A stretch of 64,000 bases of DNA from Fagopyrum homotropicum (lineage: Eukaryota; Streptophyta; Magnoliopsida; Caryophyllales; Polygonaceae). Position 1 is the stretch's first letter, and the number at the start of each line of letters is the position of its first letter. Of this stretch, positions 31,841 to 44,626 are shown piece after piece. The stretch covers positions 157,528,409 to 157,592,408 of the forward strand of contig BSWB01000002.1 in NCBI GenBank assembly GCA_033239125.1, read 5' to 3'. The notes beneath the pieces are model-generated. The model saw nothing but the letters and a program-made list of their open reading frames with translations, was not told the origin of the DNA and made no database searches. The position numbers and the translations under genes are program-made.

Positions 31841-34770
31841 TGTTTTCATGTAGTTTACAACTTGAATCTGAGATGGGAGTATTACCTGAGTTGAATTCTC
31901 TACTTCTTTTTATTTTTCCTTGTAATTTTACTATACGATTTGTAGCCTTTGTGAAAGAGGAAGGTCTGTGTAGGCAAATATGAACAACATGATTGTTCAT
32001 GAGGTGATAAATTATCCTTCTCTAGGGTAGGGTGAAAAGAGTGAGATTACAAAAAAAAAAAGTTCTATAGAGGATAATGATAGTTCGGTTTGGAGATTGT
32101 TTAGAATATTGTTGTTACAAAGATATATAGGTTAAGCAAAATTGTAGAACAGTAAGTTTGATTTGCTGTAGGTTTTATCTTTTGTCATTTTCCTTTGATT
32201 TTTTACCCCTTTACATGTCATTATTCTATTGTAATATATGATAACAAAATGCTTCTATGTGATCAACTTTTGGAAAGGATGGTAATGCACAATTTATTTT
32301 TCTTACTACATAAGCATTCTTTGTTGCAGGTAAGAAGGATGTTTGGCTATGTACACAATTGCATTAGTGCTTGCCATGGTGACATTAAACCCCTAAACTT
32401 CCTTGTAAGGTTCTCTCACTTCCTTCATAACAAAGCCAAATATATAAATATTTAATTCTGTTATAGAAAATTTCCTTCTCGACCATGAGGGACATCAGCT
32501 ATGATGGCTAGAAAAATGATGCAAACACCAAATAAAATAAAAACACAAATCAGATAAGCAATTTCATGTTATGAAAACATAAGAGGACTTAGAATTGTAG
32601 AGAACGTACATTTTGCTCACCTGCTAGGTTCCATGCAAAGACCATCCTAACTAGAATATAGCAACAAATTTTCAAGCTGAATATTGAAAAACAGTATCGA
32701 CTATAACCATTATGCACAAGAATGTGGTCCTTCTCATTGGAGCATGGGCTCGCACTCTCTTGATCACTCAGGAGACAATTTAATAAATAGTGAAAAAACA
32801 TAAAAAAAAACAACAGATTCTAATTTGATTGAATAGTTAAAGTAAAGCATAGAATTGTGAGATAAGGTCATAAGAGGGTAACTACTAAAGAATGATATGA
32901 AGGTAAATATAAGCACCTACATAAGCAGTATAATGATTTATGATAACAAACCATAAAAAATCTAGAAAGACTGTTACTGTTTGAAGAACTAGAGGGTATA
33001 CAAAATATACCCCTAATAGAATAATAATTATAAAAAATTAAGAGGGTTAAAAACTAGAGGGTATACAAAATAAAAGCCCATTTATTTCACCAAATTATTT
33101 CTTTGTTTATAATATACTCCGTATATCTTCTTTGTCCTTTTGACATGTTTGAAGAACTTTACCATTAAATGCTTGCCGAGTTTTGGTTAGACGTGAATGA
33201 CTTTAGACCCTCTTTTTTTGGGTAAGTGATGGCGAGAGAGAGCAAGCAAGCCCCACCAAATTTATTAACTGAAACGCAAAATAAGGAAGTTACACAATTC
33301 CCCGTGAATCGTAGCTAAGTAAAGGGCCCAAATTGTCAATGGGAGAAGAAAGACAGTAACCCTAGAGGATGAACAGTGTCATAAATATTGAGTTTCAACC
33401 AAATGTTTCTTGGTGTTTCGGTACATTGTTGAGAATGTTAGAATTGATTGTTGAAGATTTTAAGGAAGATGCTATGAAGTTGGGGAGATGTTGACCAAAG
33501 GTTAGCAAGAGGGCCGGTTGAGGGTATTAGTAAAGAAAGAATTTGGTGAAGTAGACTCTTTTCTATTAACTTTTGTTTTGTATGCCCTTCTAATTTTTAC
33601 CACTCTAATTGACTTATCACTATTACTCTATTAGGAATATATTAGGGATATATTTAGTAAATGAGATTACGTTATGAGCCTACTTAATAGAGCAATATTG
33701 CTAAAAGGCCTAGTTACTGATATTGACCGATTCGGATTTGAATTTTAAGTAGGTTAAATTTGTCTTAGAAAATATTCGAAACTCAATGCCAGATTCTAAA
33801 ATTTTTCTTAGACGAACGCTTTTTTTTTTTATCATTATGTGTAATATATATATATATATAATGAACATATAATTGTACATTATATCATATTACTCTAACA
33901 GAAAAAAAAAAAAAAAAAAAAGACGTACTAACGGTATATTTATCATGTAAGTGTTGATGAATACTTTTTACTTGTATACAAATAAAAAAAACTTGAAAGA
34001 ATTTGCAAATAAAATAAGTTTACAACCCTAAAATCATCATATATGAAATTGTAATTTTACAATTTAAAATATGCTATTAACTTTCTTTCAATTGTTTTGA
34101 CTACTAATATATAATTGAACTTTACACTTGTCAACCGAAGCATTGGGAGCAAGCATCAACTTATTTTACTTTTTTGTCTATTTGGTTGGGGTCTTGGTTT
34201 ATAGTTAACTATGAAGACTTCTTCTTTCACTTTTGTGGCCTCCAAACCCAGTTTTGGACACTTCAAGATCATATTTTACGGGAAATTGAAACAATAGATA
34301 TGTGCTATGAGTTTTATGCAGCGTTGGGCAATCTTTAAACTTTTGTTCATAATTTCGATATTTTTAAATATACAATCAAGAACACCGTTCCCTAAAACCC
34401 AACATTCTTTGACGAGAGTTTTTTTTCGACAAATTGTGCCGGAGAGCTTTTTGCCTATGGTATGGTATGATCATATGATGTATCAATATAATCAAAGACA
34501 ATGATTAGTAAACTATTGTTCAATAACTTTAAAATGAGAGTTCGAAAGATAAATTTAGATTATTTTCCTATTGAAATAAATATTTTGCGATGATAAACTA
34601 TTTTACCATCATTTCAAGAAATATAGGTATTTCTTTTATTCCTGCTTTTATTTTAATATATGTTAATAGTGTATAAGAAAATTAAGGGAGAAATGGGGGA
34701 ATGACATCTAATGACTATTAGGTAATAAAAAATGTTTTTTTTGTATTATACTTAATAAAGTAGACTCCTG
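31841..34770. other. AT-rich non-coding segment
   Basis: I see no intact gene. The segment contains the kinase-like exon at 32330-32404, a 20-bp direct repeat AACTAGAGGGTATACAAAAT (about 32989 and 33052), a short TA run at 33848-33861 and a 21-base A run at 33900-33920. The rest looks like intron or intergenic DNA. The frame at 34307-34504 has no recognisable feature. Confidence 0.5.
32330..32404 (+). pseudogene. Isolated exon resembling a protein-kinase catalytic loop
   Basis: A 75-bp segment lies between an acceptor-like TTCTTTGTTGCAG and a donor-like GTAAGG. It reads as 25 codons ending CHGDIKPLNFL, which resembles kinase subdomain VIb (HGDIKPENFL in several plant Ser/Thr kinases), with a preceding YVHNC helix as in that fold. 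Leu replaces the usual Glu after KP, although the catalytic Asp, Lys and Asn positions are kept. About 60 bases downstream, after a TATAG acceptor-like site, NFLLDHEGHQL can be read in another frame. No other exon was found, so this is probably a gene fragment, perhaps carried by a transposon. The match is short and could be chance. Confidence 0.35.
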
Positions 34771-36373
34771 TTACACCCCAAGTTCTGGGAACTCGAAGCG
34801 TTACGGGTTAGGACCTCACAATGGGTTCTGACCGTCAGAGTAGCAACGACACAACAGATCTTACAACAAGGCATAGACAAATGAAAACAAAAACTCAATA
34901 TAAAACCAAAGGTTTAAACAAAGGGAAGCGTAAAAGACTCGCAGCCGAGTTCAAAACAAAAGGGAAACAACAACTGAAATATAAACTCGATCCCGTCCTA
35001 TAATGTACGGGAACCCCGGCTGACCACACCATTTGGATCACTCAGCAACATCTTGAACCTGTGGAACATCTACAACATCGGTATAAACCGTTAGCTAACA
35101 TTCTAGATATTAGAAAGAACGTAAGGGCACTAACACACATTAGATAAAGTAAATATATAACATGCTCGTACTCAACCGGTTATTATCTTTTATTAAGTTA
35201 TCCATTACTTATTCAACTTCTTTTGTCACACGAGAATCTCCCGAAACTCGCCTCCGCTTTTGTCTTCTAACAAGAATAGATCAGTACTATCCGTTACTTG
35301 CAGGCCTGGGTTGCAAGAGCACATTCTAGTCTTCTGTAGAACGTACTAGGCAAGTGGTCACCGCCCGGTTTTCATACACTTGGGCCAATTACGGTATATA
35401 AGGTGATTCCTATTCCGGTTATCCGTTATAGCAACAATAAACAACACAACAAGCCAAAACACTCAAACCAATATACGGAATGAAGCTAAGTAAGTCCAAG
35501 GGACTTATCCACTCGAAGGTAACTCAAAGAGTCAACGGACACTCAGTTTCCCTCAGGAAAGGAGCAAGGAAAGCCTGTTCACACAAGATATCACAAATCA
35601 GGAACGAAATGGTTGCTAGAAGTCTATAACTTCTAGTCTTGATGATCTTTAAGAGATCACCACAAGCTAAGGTCTCAACCTCAGTCTTATAGCACTCTCA
35701 GGGGGGTAACAACTACAGAGGAAACCGCAGGGGCAGTTGGGCGAGGCAGAGGGGTGGCAACGTGACATATCCGCAAGAGCGGCTTTGTGCAGGCGCGGGG
35801 GCAGTTAAGGCTCAGAAGGTGGCATCGGGCTTCCTTCTGACAACAACTCACAACCAAGGTACCAAGGCTTGATTCCTTGATCCAAACACGTCAAGACTCA
35901 ACCAATGGAGCATGTGAACATCAACATATCAACAACGGAATGCTCCACAAGAATCAAGGCTCAAACTTGATTCTTGGAGAAGAACAAAAGAGAAGAACGA
36001 TAGAAGGAAACGAAACAGAAGAGAACGGCATGTAGCAACATGTGAACGTGAGGGAGAAACAAATGAAGATAAACTTACACGTTCAACAAAATCACATGAA
36101 ACAAGGGCGACGGGTGCAGCTCTCAGGATTGAAGAACGTATGCAAGAAGCGGGAAAAACGGGAAGAAGGAGGGATTATATAGGAAAGGGGTGGAAAGATA
36201 GAAGAAAAGACGTTTTATGGTTAGGAATAAGATAGGAAGGCCGGCCCATAAGATAAGAAGATCGGATATTCTATCTATGGAAGAAAGATAAAACGAACGA
36301 AAATAGATCGGGCGCGATTTGTGGTGAATCCGCCGAGGCGGAGCGTCCAGCCGCAGGGGCGGTGACAAGCACA
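34771..36373 (-). repeat. LTR of Tekay/Del-like element T1
   Basis: The left edge TGTTACACCCCAAG and GGTTAGGACCTCACAATGGG (34806-34825) are the reverse complement of the 3' end of the T2 and T3 LTRs. Further shared blocks in reverse order are GGATCACTCAGC, AACCGTTAGCTAACA and a hairpin TAAGTCC-AAG-GGACTTA (35491-35507). The right edge is probably GACAAGCACA at 36373; the next 17 bases before T2 are unassigned. No primer site adjoins the left edge, so this is a 3' LTR or a solo LTR. It carries the CCGC-N4-GCGG motifs. Confidence 0.7.
35725..36362. repeat. CCGC-N4-GCGG motifs in the T1 LTR
   Basis: CCGCAGGGGCAG (35725-35736), CCGCAAGAGCGG (35771-35782), CCGCCGAGGCGG (36330-36341) and CCGCAGGGGCGG (36351-36362). 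The palindromic arms are kept while the four central bases vary. The motif matches that of LTR A4 (11237-11333), although T1 is a chromovirus-type element. Confidence 0.7.
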
Positions 36374-37631
36374 ACTTGCCGTTGGAGTGATGTAATAACC
36401 GAAAATTTTAAACTCCGTTTAATTCGGAGTTCAACCGGATTCCGATCCGCCGACCTCTAACCTTTAAATAAAGTTAAAATGAATTATAAATCCTATCATT
36501 TTATGCGACCTTAGTTCACATAAAATGATAAAAGATGTAACCGGAGATATTTCCGTACCTTGAAAATAAAATGATAAAAGACATAATTTCAGATATAATC
36601 TCGAAAATAATTCTGTAATATTATTTCCGTACTTTAACGATTCCGGGCGAATAGCAAGTATTATTCCAGCAATTGTTCTATTTAATGAGAAGGCCCAACA
36701 GCTGGCCCAAAGACCCACCGGCCCACTTCTTAAACTCAACCCTAATCCTAAACCTAACCTGCAGCTGCTGCCCCTCACTGCAATTGCTGCTGCCCCTCAC
36801 CGCAATTGCTGCTGTCCCTCACAACCCCTCCCTATCGTAACTCTCATCCAGAAGAATGTACACCACTGCCTCTTCGCCCTACACCGGAGCCGCCACCGAG
36901 TCCTGCCGCCGTCTCTGTCGACCACCTCGAGCACCGCCCAGCCGGCCGCAGGAGGCATTCCGGTAAGTAGCGTTGCCGTTTTCTTTTTCCCGTCTTTAAC
37001 CTCCTCTTCTATCGTTCCGGCGCAGCACTAACCTACCACCTGTGTGACGCTTCTTTCCATGACCTCCGACAGCCGACGACGACCTTCTGCCCCTCCCACC
37101 AGCCAAGCGCCGCCGCCTTACCCCCGTCAACGCGAACCTGTAGAGCGTGGGAAGCCCAGTCGGAAGAGCCCGAGTCGAGCCGTACCTCCTGAGTGTGACA
37201 ACCGATCGAGACTGCAGTCAAGCGAGTTGTAGGTAGGCCGTTTCCGTCTTTTACAGTTCCGCCTTCTTGTAGCCTAGGATGTTAGACGTTGTTGTAGAAT
37301 GTACCGTTGGAGTCGCAGCTCCTTCCCACATAGGCAGACCGGGCTGAGTAGAGGAGTGAATGTACAGTTAGGTATGAGTAAGCTAGAAGTTCATGAATTC
37401 CATCGTAATTGTGTATATGTACTGTAATGAGATGTAAATGTGTATAAGTATATATATATTTGCACTACAATGCTTTGCAAAATTAATAAAGGAGAGTAAA
37501 ATGTAAAAGAGATATAAATATATATATAAATAAATCGGGATTTCAGGATTTATATATATAAAGAACCATAAGAATATATACTCATGACGTATGTGTACCT
37601 ATACCCGTACAAGATGGAAAATAAAATATGT

Positions 37632-37731
<100 letters not shown>

Positions 37732-38133
37732 GTACCGAATAATTACACAATTAAATAAGTGAGTTGAGGAGAAAGGTTAAAGTATATAATACGGATGATA
37801 TATGTAATAGAGTAGATAGTAACCGGGAAGGAGGAAGAGTGTTATTCTTTTTCGAGTGGATTCAAGTTTGAACTTATGATCTATAAGTAGCTAACCAAGA
37901 GACACGAAGTATGGAAACAAGTTTAAATGGAATTAGAAGGTTTAAGAATAATTTTGAGAAACCTTCGGCTGAGGGTAAGATGGTCTTTTACCATAAGAGA
38001 GCTTTTTCCGTAATTCCTTCGCATGAGGTTGGACATCAAGATGTGATTTTGATACACATGCCTTATTTAACAGGCGTTTGAGTTACCACGAGTACGGACT
38101 GTTTGAGACGTGTTAGAGGGTATTTTGACTCAG

Positions 38134-38152
38134 GTAAGTCCTTGCGACTTAC
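38134..38152 (+). other. Conserved LTR hairpin GTAAGTC-N5-GACTTAC
   Basis: Perfect 7-bp inverted repeat with a 5-base loop. Equivalent hairpins are at 45029-45047 (second T2 LTR), 60090-60108 (T3, 8-bp stem GTAAGTCC with GTA loop) and 35491-35507 (T1, 7-bp stem). The loops differ while the stems are kept. Confidence 0.65.
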
Positions 38153-38906
38153 TTAGCCAGTTTCTGAGTGTTAGTTGAGTAATAGTAGTGGTGTGTGCTA
38201 TTGCGTGATTTAATAATAATAACTTGCTAGGACGACTGTTATTATTACGTTTAAGGCCCAAGTGTATGTATAACGGGCCGTGACATCACTGCCCAGCTCT
38301 GACAGGAGACTGGGAGGTTCTCTATACCCAGACCATGCAAGTATAAGGTGAGATGCATCGGATCCATTCCTGATGGTTACACGGGGGCGGAGGCGAGGTT
38401 TGGGAATCCCTCGTGTCACAAAATAAGTATCACTAGAGTGAACGAGTAAATTAAAGCAAGATAATAAAACGGACTTGTTTGAAGCATGCTGAGTGTTTAT
38501 GTTTATCTGAGTGTGTTTGTGCTGCTATTATTCTGCTAATATTTAGATAACTAGCTAACGGTTCCTCTTGTTGTTGTTTTAGTTTTACCGCAGGTTAGAT
38601 CAGCAGCTGAGTGATCCGGGAGTAGTGGTCAGCCGGGTCTCCGTACTCCTTAGAGTGGGGTTGGGGTTGTTTTGTCTTTCCTTTCTTTTGGTTAACACAG
38701 TTGTTCTTTTCTTTTGTTTAAGTACTTTAGGCTGCTAGACAATGTTGCATTCATTACTCTAAAAACATGGTTTTTATGAATTTCGGTTTCTTATTTGTGT
38801 CTTGTTGCAAGATCCTAGTAATGTTGTTGTCAAACTGAGGTCGGGACCCATTGTGAGGTCCTAACCAGTAATACTCCGAGTTCTGAGAATTCGGGGTATT
38901 ACAACT

Positions 38907-38920
38907 TGGTATCAGAGCTC
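38907..38920 (+). other. T2 primer binding site, first copy
   Basis: TGGTATCAGAGCTC, complementary to the 3' end of initiator tRNA-Met over most of its length; three bases after the LTR. Confidence 0.85.
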
Positions 38921-41900
38921 TAGGTTGGCAACAATGGCACTTGAAATTTTCTGAAAGACCGAATAAGTTTTAAGCAGAACCCGAAAAGGGGTCTGAGTTT
39001 TAAAAAGAGAATTTTGGTTTTTAAATGCATGCATAGTCTGGTTGGGGATAGAAAAGTACGGCTGACCACCACTGCTACCGCGGATCTCAGTTTGCTTAGT
39101 ATGGACTTTAGGTTTTACTGTAGTTGGACTTTTAGCTTGTTTATAAAGATATGTTATATAGATAGGTGTATGCCGAAGATTAGTAGAATTTATAGTTACA
39201 TTACGCCCTTAATGGAGATAACAGTTTGAGATCCTCATTCAGTTGACACACCTAAATTTTTGAAGAGTGTCAACGTGAGGATTAGTATGTACATCTTATG
39301 TGCATTAGGATAGACGAACATCGGACAACTCCTTCGAGCTTGTTGAGGAACGTCGAGACGGAAAAGTGAAGACTCAAAGACAACAACAATTACGATGACA
39401 AGAAGAGAATTCCGAATCAACTCAACGGGATCAAATGAAGGATATACAAGAGAGTAGTTTCGGAGAAACAAGAGATGATCGCCAACTAGGGAATTGAGAA
39501 AGACAACGGAGAGGCTATTTCAAGTTGTGTAAAGTGACTTCACAGACAAAGAGGATGACGTCGAAAATTTGCCATAGACATGAAAGTCAAAAGAGAGATA
39601 TAGTAACGATCAAGAAAAGGAACATGAAATTTAAGCTCACTGACAAACTAGGAAGTGAAAGTTGATGCCAAAAGCAACGCGAAATATGATCACTCTCAAC
39701 AAGCTAATTACCACCGCAATCCAGATTGATAACCGAGACAGTCAAGAGTATGGAAGTCAACACGAGATACATTAACCATCCAAATAGAAAGAGTTAAAGA
39801 GCTGCAACTTGGAAGCTTACGCATTGCTAGAAAGGGAAAGGTGGATTTCACCAACGTGGAAGTGGAGTGATCTCATAGAACAGAGGAGAATTGTGACATA
39901 GACCGTGATACAACAATAACCAGCTTCTGTAAAGGCAGCATTACAAGCAACAACCAAGGAAGAAGAATGTGTGAGAAGAGTATTGGTGAACCCGAGGGAC
40001 CCCAATAACTCCCCATTCAAAAGGAATTTAAGCTAACAACACTACAAGTTCATAATAGAGAACCGCAAATAGACGATAACTCAGGTAAAAGAATCACGGA
40101 GATTTACCTACAAGCTACCCTAGAAGGATTGAAAAGTCTGTTGATGGAAGAAGAATGATACAACTGGACTCGTAAGAGTATAACAATCTTACAAAAGTGT
40201 AGATTGTAGGAGGAGCTAAAGAAGAATAAACAGAGAGACTGAAGGAGATATATTTCACCAAGTATATCAAGCCTCAAAAGAGATGGAAGAAAAGTAAGTC
40301 TATGATGTTGTAGAAGGTCAACTACATCCTACTTGGACAACTTAAAAGTTACATGTGCGGGTTAACTAGTGATGGTTAGTTAACCGATAAGAAGAATAAC
40401 CACAGGGTTATAAAAAGAATTTTATCGACATCTAGTGAATTTCTTTCGGAGATCCACGACGAAAATGGTGAAGTTAATACAAGTACTAGTAGCCTGGATG
40501 GTAACGTTAAATGAGTTCAATATGATAATTCTAATAAAGAAATTTAAGAGCAGCTCTTGACGGTCGGTAATGACCCTTGAAGATAGAAATGGTAAAAAGG
40601 GAATTGTTGGGAGTAGTTACTTACTACTGACTACGAAAGATACATACCAGAGTTAGAATGAAGGGATCCCTGTAAGAAGAACTAGAAGATTAAGAGGAAG
40701 TAGATGATTGGAAACATGTCCTACGTCTTAGCCTTTCACACAAGTAAGACTGATGGTGCTCCTTCGAGAAAAAAAAAATAGGGTCAGATTGTCTAGATTG
40801 ACAGAGAAAACCCTTGTGATTAAAAATGTGACACAGAATAATTGGAAATTCCGAGGTAGCACAAACATAAGGAGTATGATGTAAAGCCTTGATAAAATGT
40901 GTGGTCGAGTTGTGAGGTGATTGCAGATAGAATCTACAGGTTGACTAAAACAGACATGAGAAGGAGTAAAAGTGAAAGACTAAAGGTTGTTATATGGATC
41001 CGGTATCACACCAATAAGATGGTTACCGAAGGGACTAAAGACTGTTATTTAAGGAGAAATGGAGGTACTCCATGGAAAATTCAGTTGGACTGATGACCTA
41101 AGAATTTATGAAAGTAATAAGACCAACCAACGCAGTTGTAAAGTGTGTGCGAGAAAACTCAAAGGGATTTAACTATCTTACGGGGTGTAAATATCAAAGA
41201 AGGTAAAGCGACATGAGTACAAGGAAGACATAATAAATGCGATGCGAGAAATTTGATTGGTGGGAAAATCATATACACCTAATGTGTTGTATACAAATGG
41301 TACCATTGGATGTTTAATAACAATCATACCAACGGACTGATGACACTATGATGGATTTAGTGTAAACCAAGTGTATAACTTATCCAGTGAGAAGGAAAAT
41401 CTGGTATCAAAATTTCGGGTTATGATAAATTTTAAATAAAGTTTTGAGATGAGGATGTCCTTAGGAAATCTAGGCAAGAGTACAAAGCAACTGAAGTTCC
41501 AACACATAATGGGTAGTAATGATCAACAGACAGTTAGAGACCGATGCAGAGAAGAAAAATGTATAAGACGAGTCACCTAGTAGAAGAGTTCACAAGACAA
41601 GCTTGTAAGGCCAAAAGAGATGAAATGTCGACCCGGATATGAGGGTCTAAGGTGCATGAAAGGGATACCTACAATGGAGTGTAGATGAAAAATGTAGATT
41701 TTACAAGTGTGGAGAGGTTTTAACCTCCTCAAAAATATAGGAATTTGAAAGAAATCGCAATGTCGGTATCAAAGAGTTGAAGCCCTGTAGCGGAAACAAA
41801 GGAGTATCATGAAGGCAATGTTGCCGGTAACACCAGCGAAGGAATGTTTATATAAGAACGGCCTTGGTAGACTCGAAAGTCCAAGGTAACCCCAATTATC

Positions 41901-42969
41901 ACGGGACCTAAGTCATCAAAAACCGATGGTCCGTGCAAGGGGAACTGCAAGAGGATGATAACTAAAATCATCAAAACTACAAAGGCACTTACCAGCTATC
42001 GTTGAAGACTTGGAATGACTATTTAGGTCAAAATGAATGACCCAGTTGAGCTCGAGAAGTAGAGTTAGCCTAAGGAAACAGAAGTGTGGAATAGAAAACG
42101 AATTAGTGAAGCATGAAAGGATTAATCGAGCAGATGATGCTCACCAAGAATTTAACGCCAGTATAGGTATGAGAAGAGCAGGTCCGGAATATTGAGATAA
42201 GTCAATTATAGAGTGACTGACATCAACTGAGGACGTATAAGTGTTGATTGGTATTGACGAGCAGGTACCGTTAAGAAGAGATATTAGTGACTGCGAATGT
42301 AAGAGATAACTTTACCGATGACTTGGAAGAACCCCAAGTAGGCAACGACCACTTTCTGGGGTGATCTAAAGATATAGAGAGAATCGGTTAGAGGTTGCTT
42401 ACTAGTTGGTTAAGAACAGTCTACGGGTGAGTAAGAGAGTAAGGATCTGTTTGAGGAGGATCTTGATAGTAGTAGAAGAAAAGTATAGGCGGGAGATGGG
42501 TAAATCATGTTGACCCTTAGAAAGACGCCATTGTGACTAATGGGTGTTACACCAAAAGCGTGGTAGGCCCATAAACCACAGATGAAGAAATTCAATGTTA
42601 GGTTAACTCTGATTTCAATAAGGAATTAGCGATCTATATGAAAAAGTCCACTTGGGTGTGTGATTTGTTTGGAGTTATATATATTTTTTTTTTGTTAACG
42701 CTTGACAAGTAGTCGGTGAAAACAATTAATTAAGGAACAATCCGATAAGGTCACATTGAGGAAACCGGGTCAAGCGGTTTGTATTATAAAGAGCATTTGG
42801 CGACAAAAGTTTAAGATCACTATTTCATAATCGATAGTCGGGAACTTTCGAATGGAAAAAGTTTTTATGGTTTGGTAGAGTCATTAACAGAGCAGGAGGT
42901 AAGTTTAGAAAAACTAAACCGTGAGAAAGTACCTACCGAATCCGAGATACGTCATGAACTATGAAGATC

Positions 42970-43118
42970 AGAAAATTTAGCCGGTTGATGCTTTTGTAGA
43001 GTTCCAGTGGTCTAGACGAGGAGCTGATGAGGCTACCTGGGAGATAGAGGAGAGTATTAGACGTAACTATCCCGAGTTCCTTGCGGGATTAGAGGTTACT
43101 CCTGTATTGACGAGTTAG
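42970..43118 (+). pseudogene. C-terminal chromodomain remnant of T2 pol
   Basis: An open stretch encodes VEFQWSRRGADEATWEIEES, then RRNYPEFLAGLEV and a TAG at 43116-43118. The GADEATWE block is the end of the integrase-linked chromodomain in Tekay/Del chromoviruses, and T1 has the related IQWLMRGADEATWE. Chromodomains of this type guide integration to heterochromatin. The rest of pol is missing upstream, so the fragment marks the ancestry of T2. Confidence 0.8.
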
Positions 43119-43229
43119 TACTCGGATGTTGTGTTGTTTGACCTTTCAGGTTTTTATTGATTTGAGTGATTACGTTTTATGGGATACCTGTCTGCTTTCG
43201 ATGATTGAGTAGTTGCATGGGAGCAAACG

Positions 43230-43267
<38 letters not shown>

Positions 43268-43345
43268 AAAATATACCAAAGGAAACGTGTGAGTAAAACA
43301 ATGATTCTAAGTTTCGGGACGAAACTTCTTTTAAGAGGGCACTGA

Positions 43346-44586
43346 TGTAATAACCGAAAATTTTAAACTCCGTTTAATTCGGAGTTCAACCGGATTCCGA
43401 TCCGCCGACCTCTAACCTTTAAATAAAGTTAAAATGAATTATAAATCCTATCATTTTATGCGACCTTAGTTCACATAAAATGATAAAAGATGTAACCGGA
43501 GATATTTCCGTACCTTGAAAATAAAACGATAAAAGACATAATTTCAGATATAATCTCGAAAATAATTCTGTAATATTATTTCCGTACTTTAACGATTCCG
43601 GGCGAATAGCAAGTATTATTCCAGCAATTGTTCTATTTAATGAGAAGGCCTAACAGCTGGCCCAAAGACCCACCGGCCCACTTCTTAAACTCAACCCTAA
43701 TCCTAAACCTAACCTGCAGCTGCTGCCCCTCACTGCAATTGCTGCTGCCCCTCACCGCAATTGCTGTTGTCCCTCACAACCCCTCCCTATCGTAACTCTC
43801 ATCCAGAAGAATGTACACCACTGCCTCTTCGCCCTACACCGGAGCCGCCACCGAGTCCTGCCGCCGTCTCTGTCGACCACCTCGAGCACCGCCCAGCCGG
43901 CCGCAGGAGGCATTCCGGTAAGTAGCGTTGCCGTTTTCTTTTTCCCGTCTTTAACCTCCTCTTCTATCGTTCCGGCGCAGCACTAACCTACCACCTGTGT
44001 GACGCTTCTTTCCATGACCTCCGACAGCCGACGACGACCTTCTGCCCCTCCCACCAGCCAAGCGCCGCCGCCTTACCCCCGTCAACGCGAACCTGTAGAG
44101 CGTGGGAAGCCCAGTCGGAAGAGCCCGAGTCGAGCCGTACCTCCTGAGTGTGACAACCGATCGAGACTGCAGTCAAGCGAGTTGTAGGTAGGCCGTTTCC
44201 GTCTTTTACAGTTCCGCCTTCTTGTAGCCTAGGATGTTAGACGTTGTTGTAGAATGTACCGTTGGAGTCGCAGCTCCTTCCCACATAGGCAGACCGGGCT
44301 GAGTAGAGGAGTGAATGTACAGTTAGGTATGAGTAAGCTAGAAGTTCATGAATTCCATCGTAATTGTGTATATGTACTGTAATGAGATGTAAATGTGTAT
44401 AAGTATATATATATTTGCACTACAATGCTTTGCAAAATTAATAAAGGAGAGTAAAATGTAAAAGAGATATAAATATATATATAAATAAATCGGGATTTCA
44501 GGATTTATATATATAAAGAACCATAAGAATATATACTCATGACGTATGTGTACCTATACCCGTACAAGATGGAAAATAAAATATGT

Positions 44587-44626
<40 letters not shown>

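Larger units (their letters stand above)
38904..43345 (+). other. T2 internal region, essentially non-coding
   Basis: The primer site (TGGTATCAGAGCTC, 38907-38920; initiator tRNA-Met type) follows the LTR by three bases. About 4 kb follow in which every frame is densely stopped and no gag, RT or integrase motif is seen. The region is purine-rich, with many GAAGA and AAGAG words. Toward the end are a chromodomain remnant (42970-43118), an A run (about 43230-43264), and TTTCGGGACGAAACTTC with the polypurine tract TTTTAAGAGGG just before the second LTR. Confidence 0.8.

Noticed and set aside
37033..37232. Paired overlapping frames on both strands, repeated at 43988-44187
   Set aside because: They lie within the T2 LTR, repeat only because the LTR repeats, and have no recognisable domain.
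39014..42595. Short frames in the T2 internal region as gag or pol pieces
   Set aside because: None carries a gag, protease, RT or integrase motif, and identical ones recur in the second copy only by duplication.
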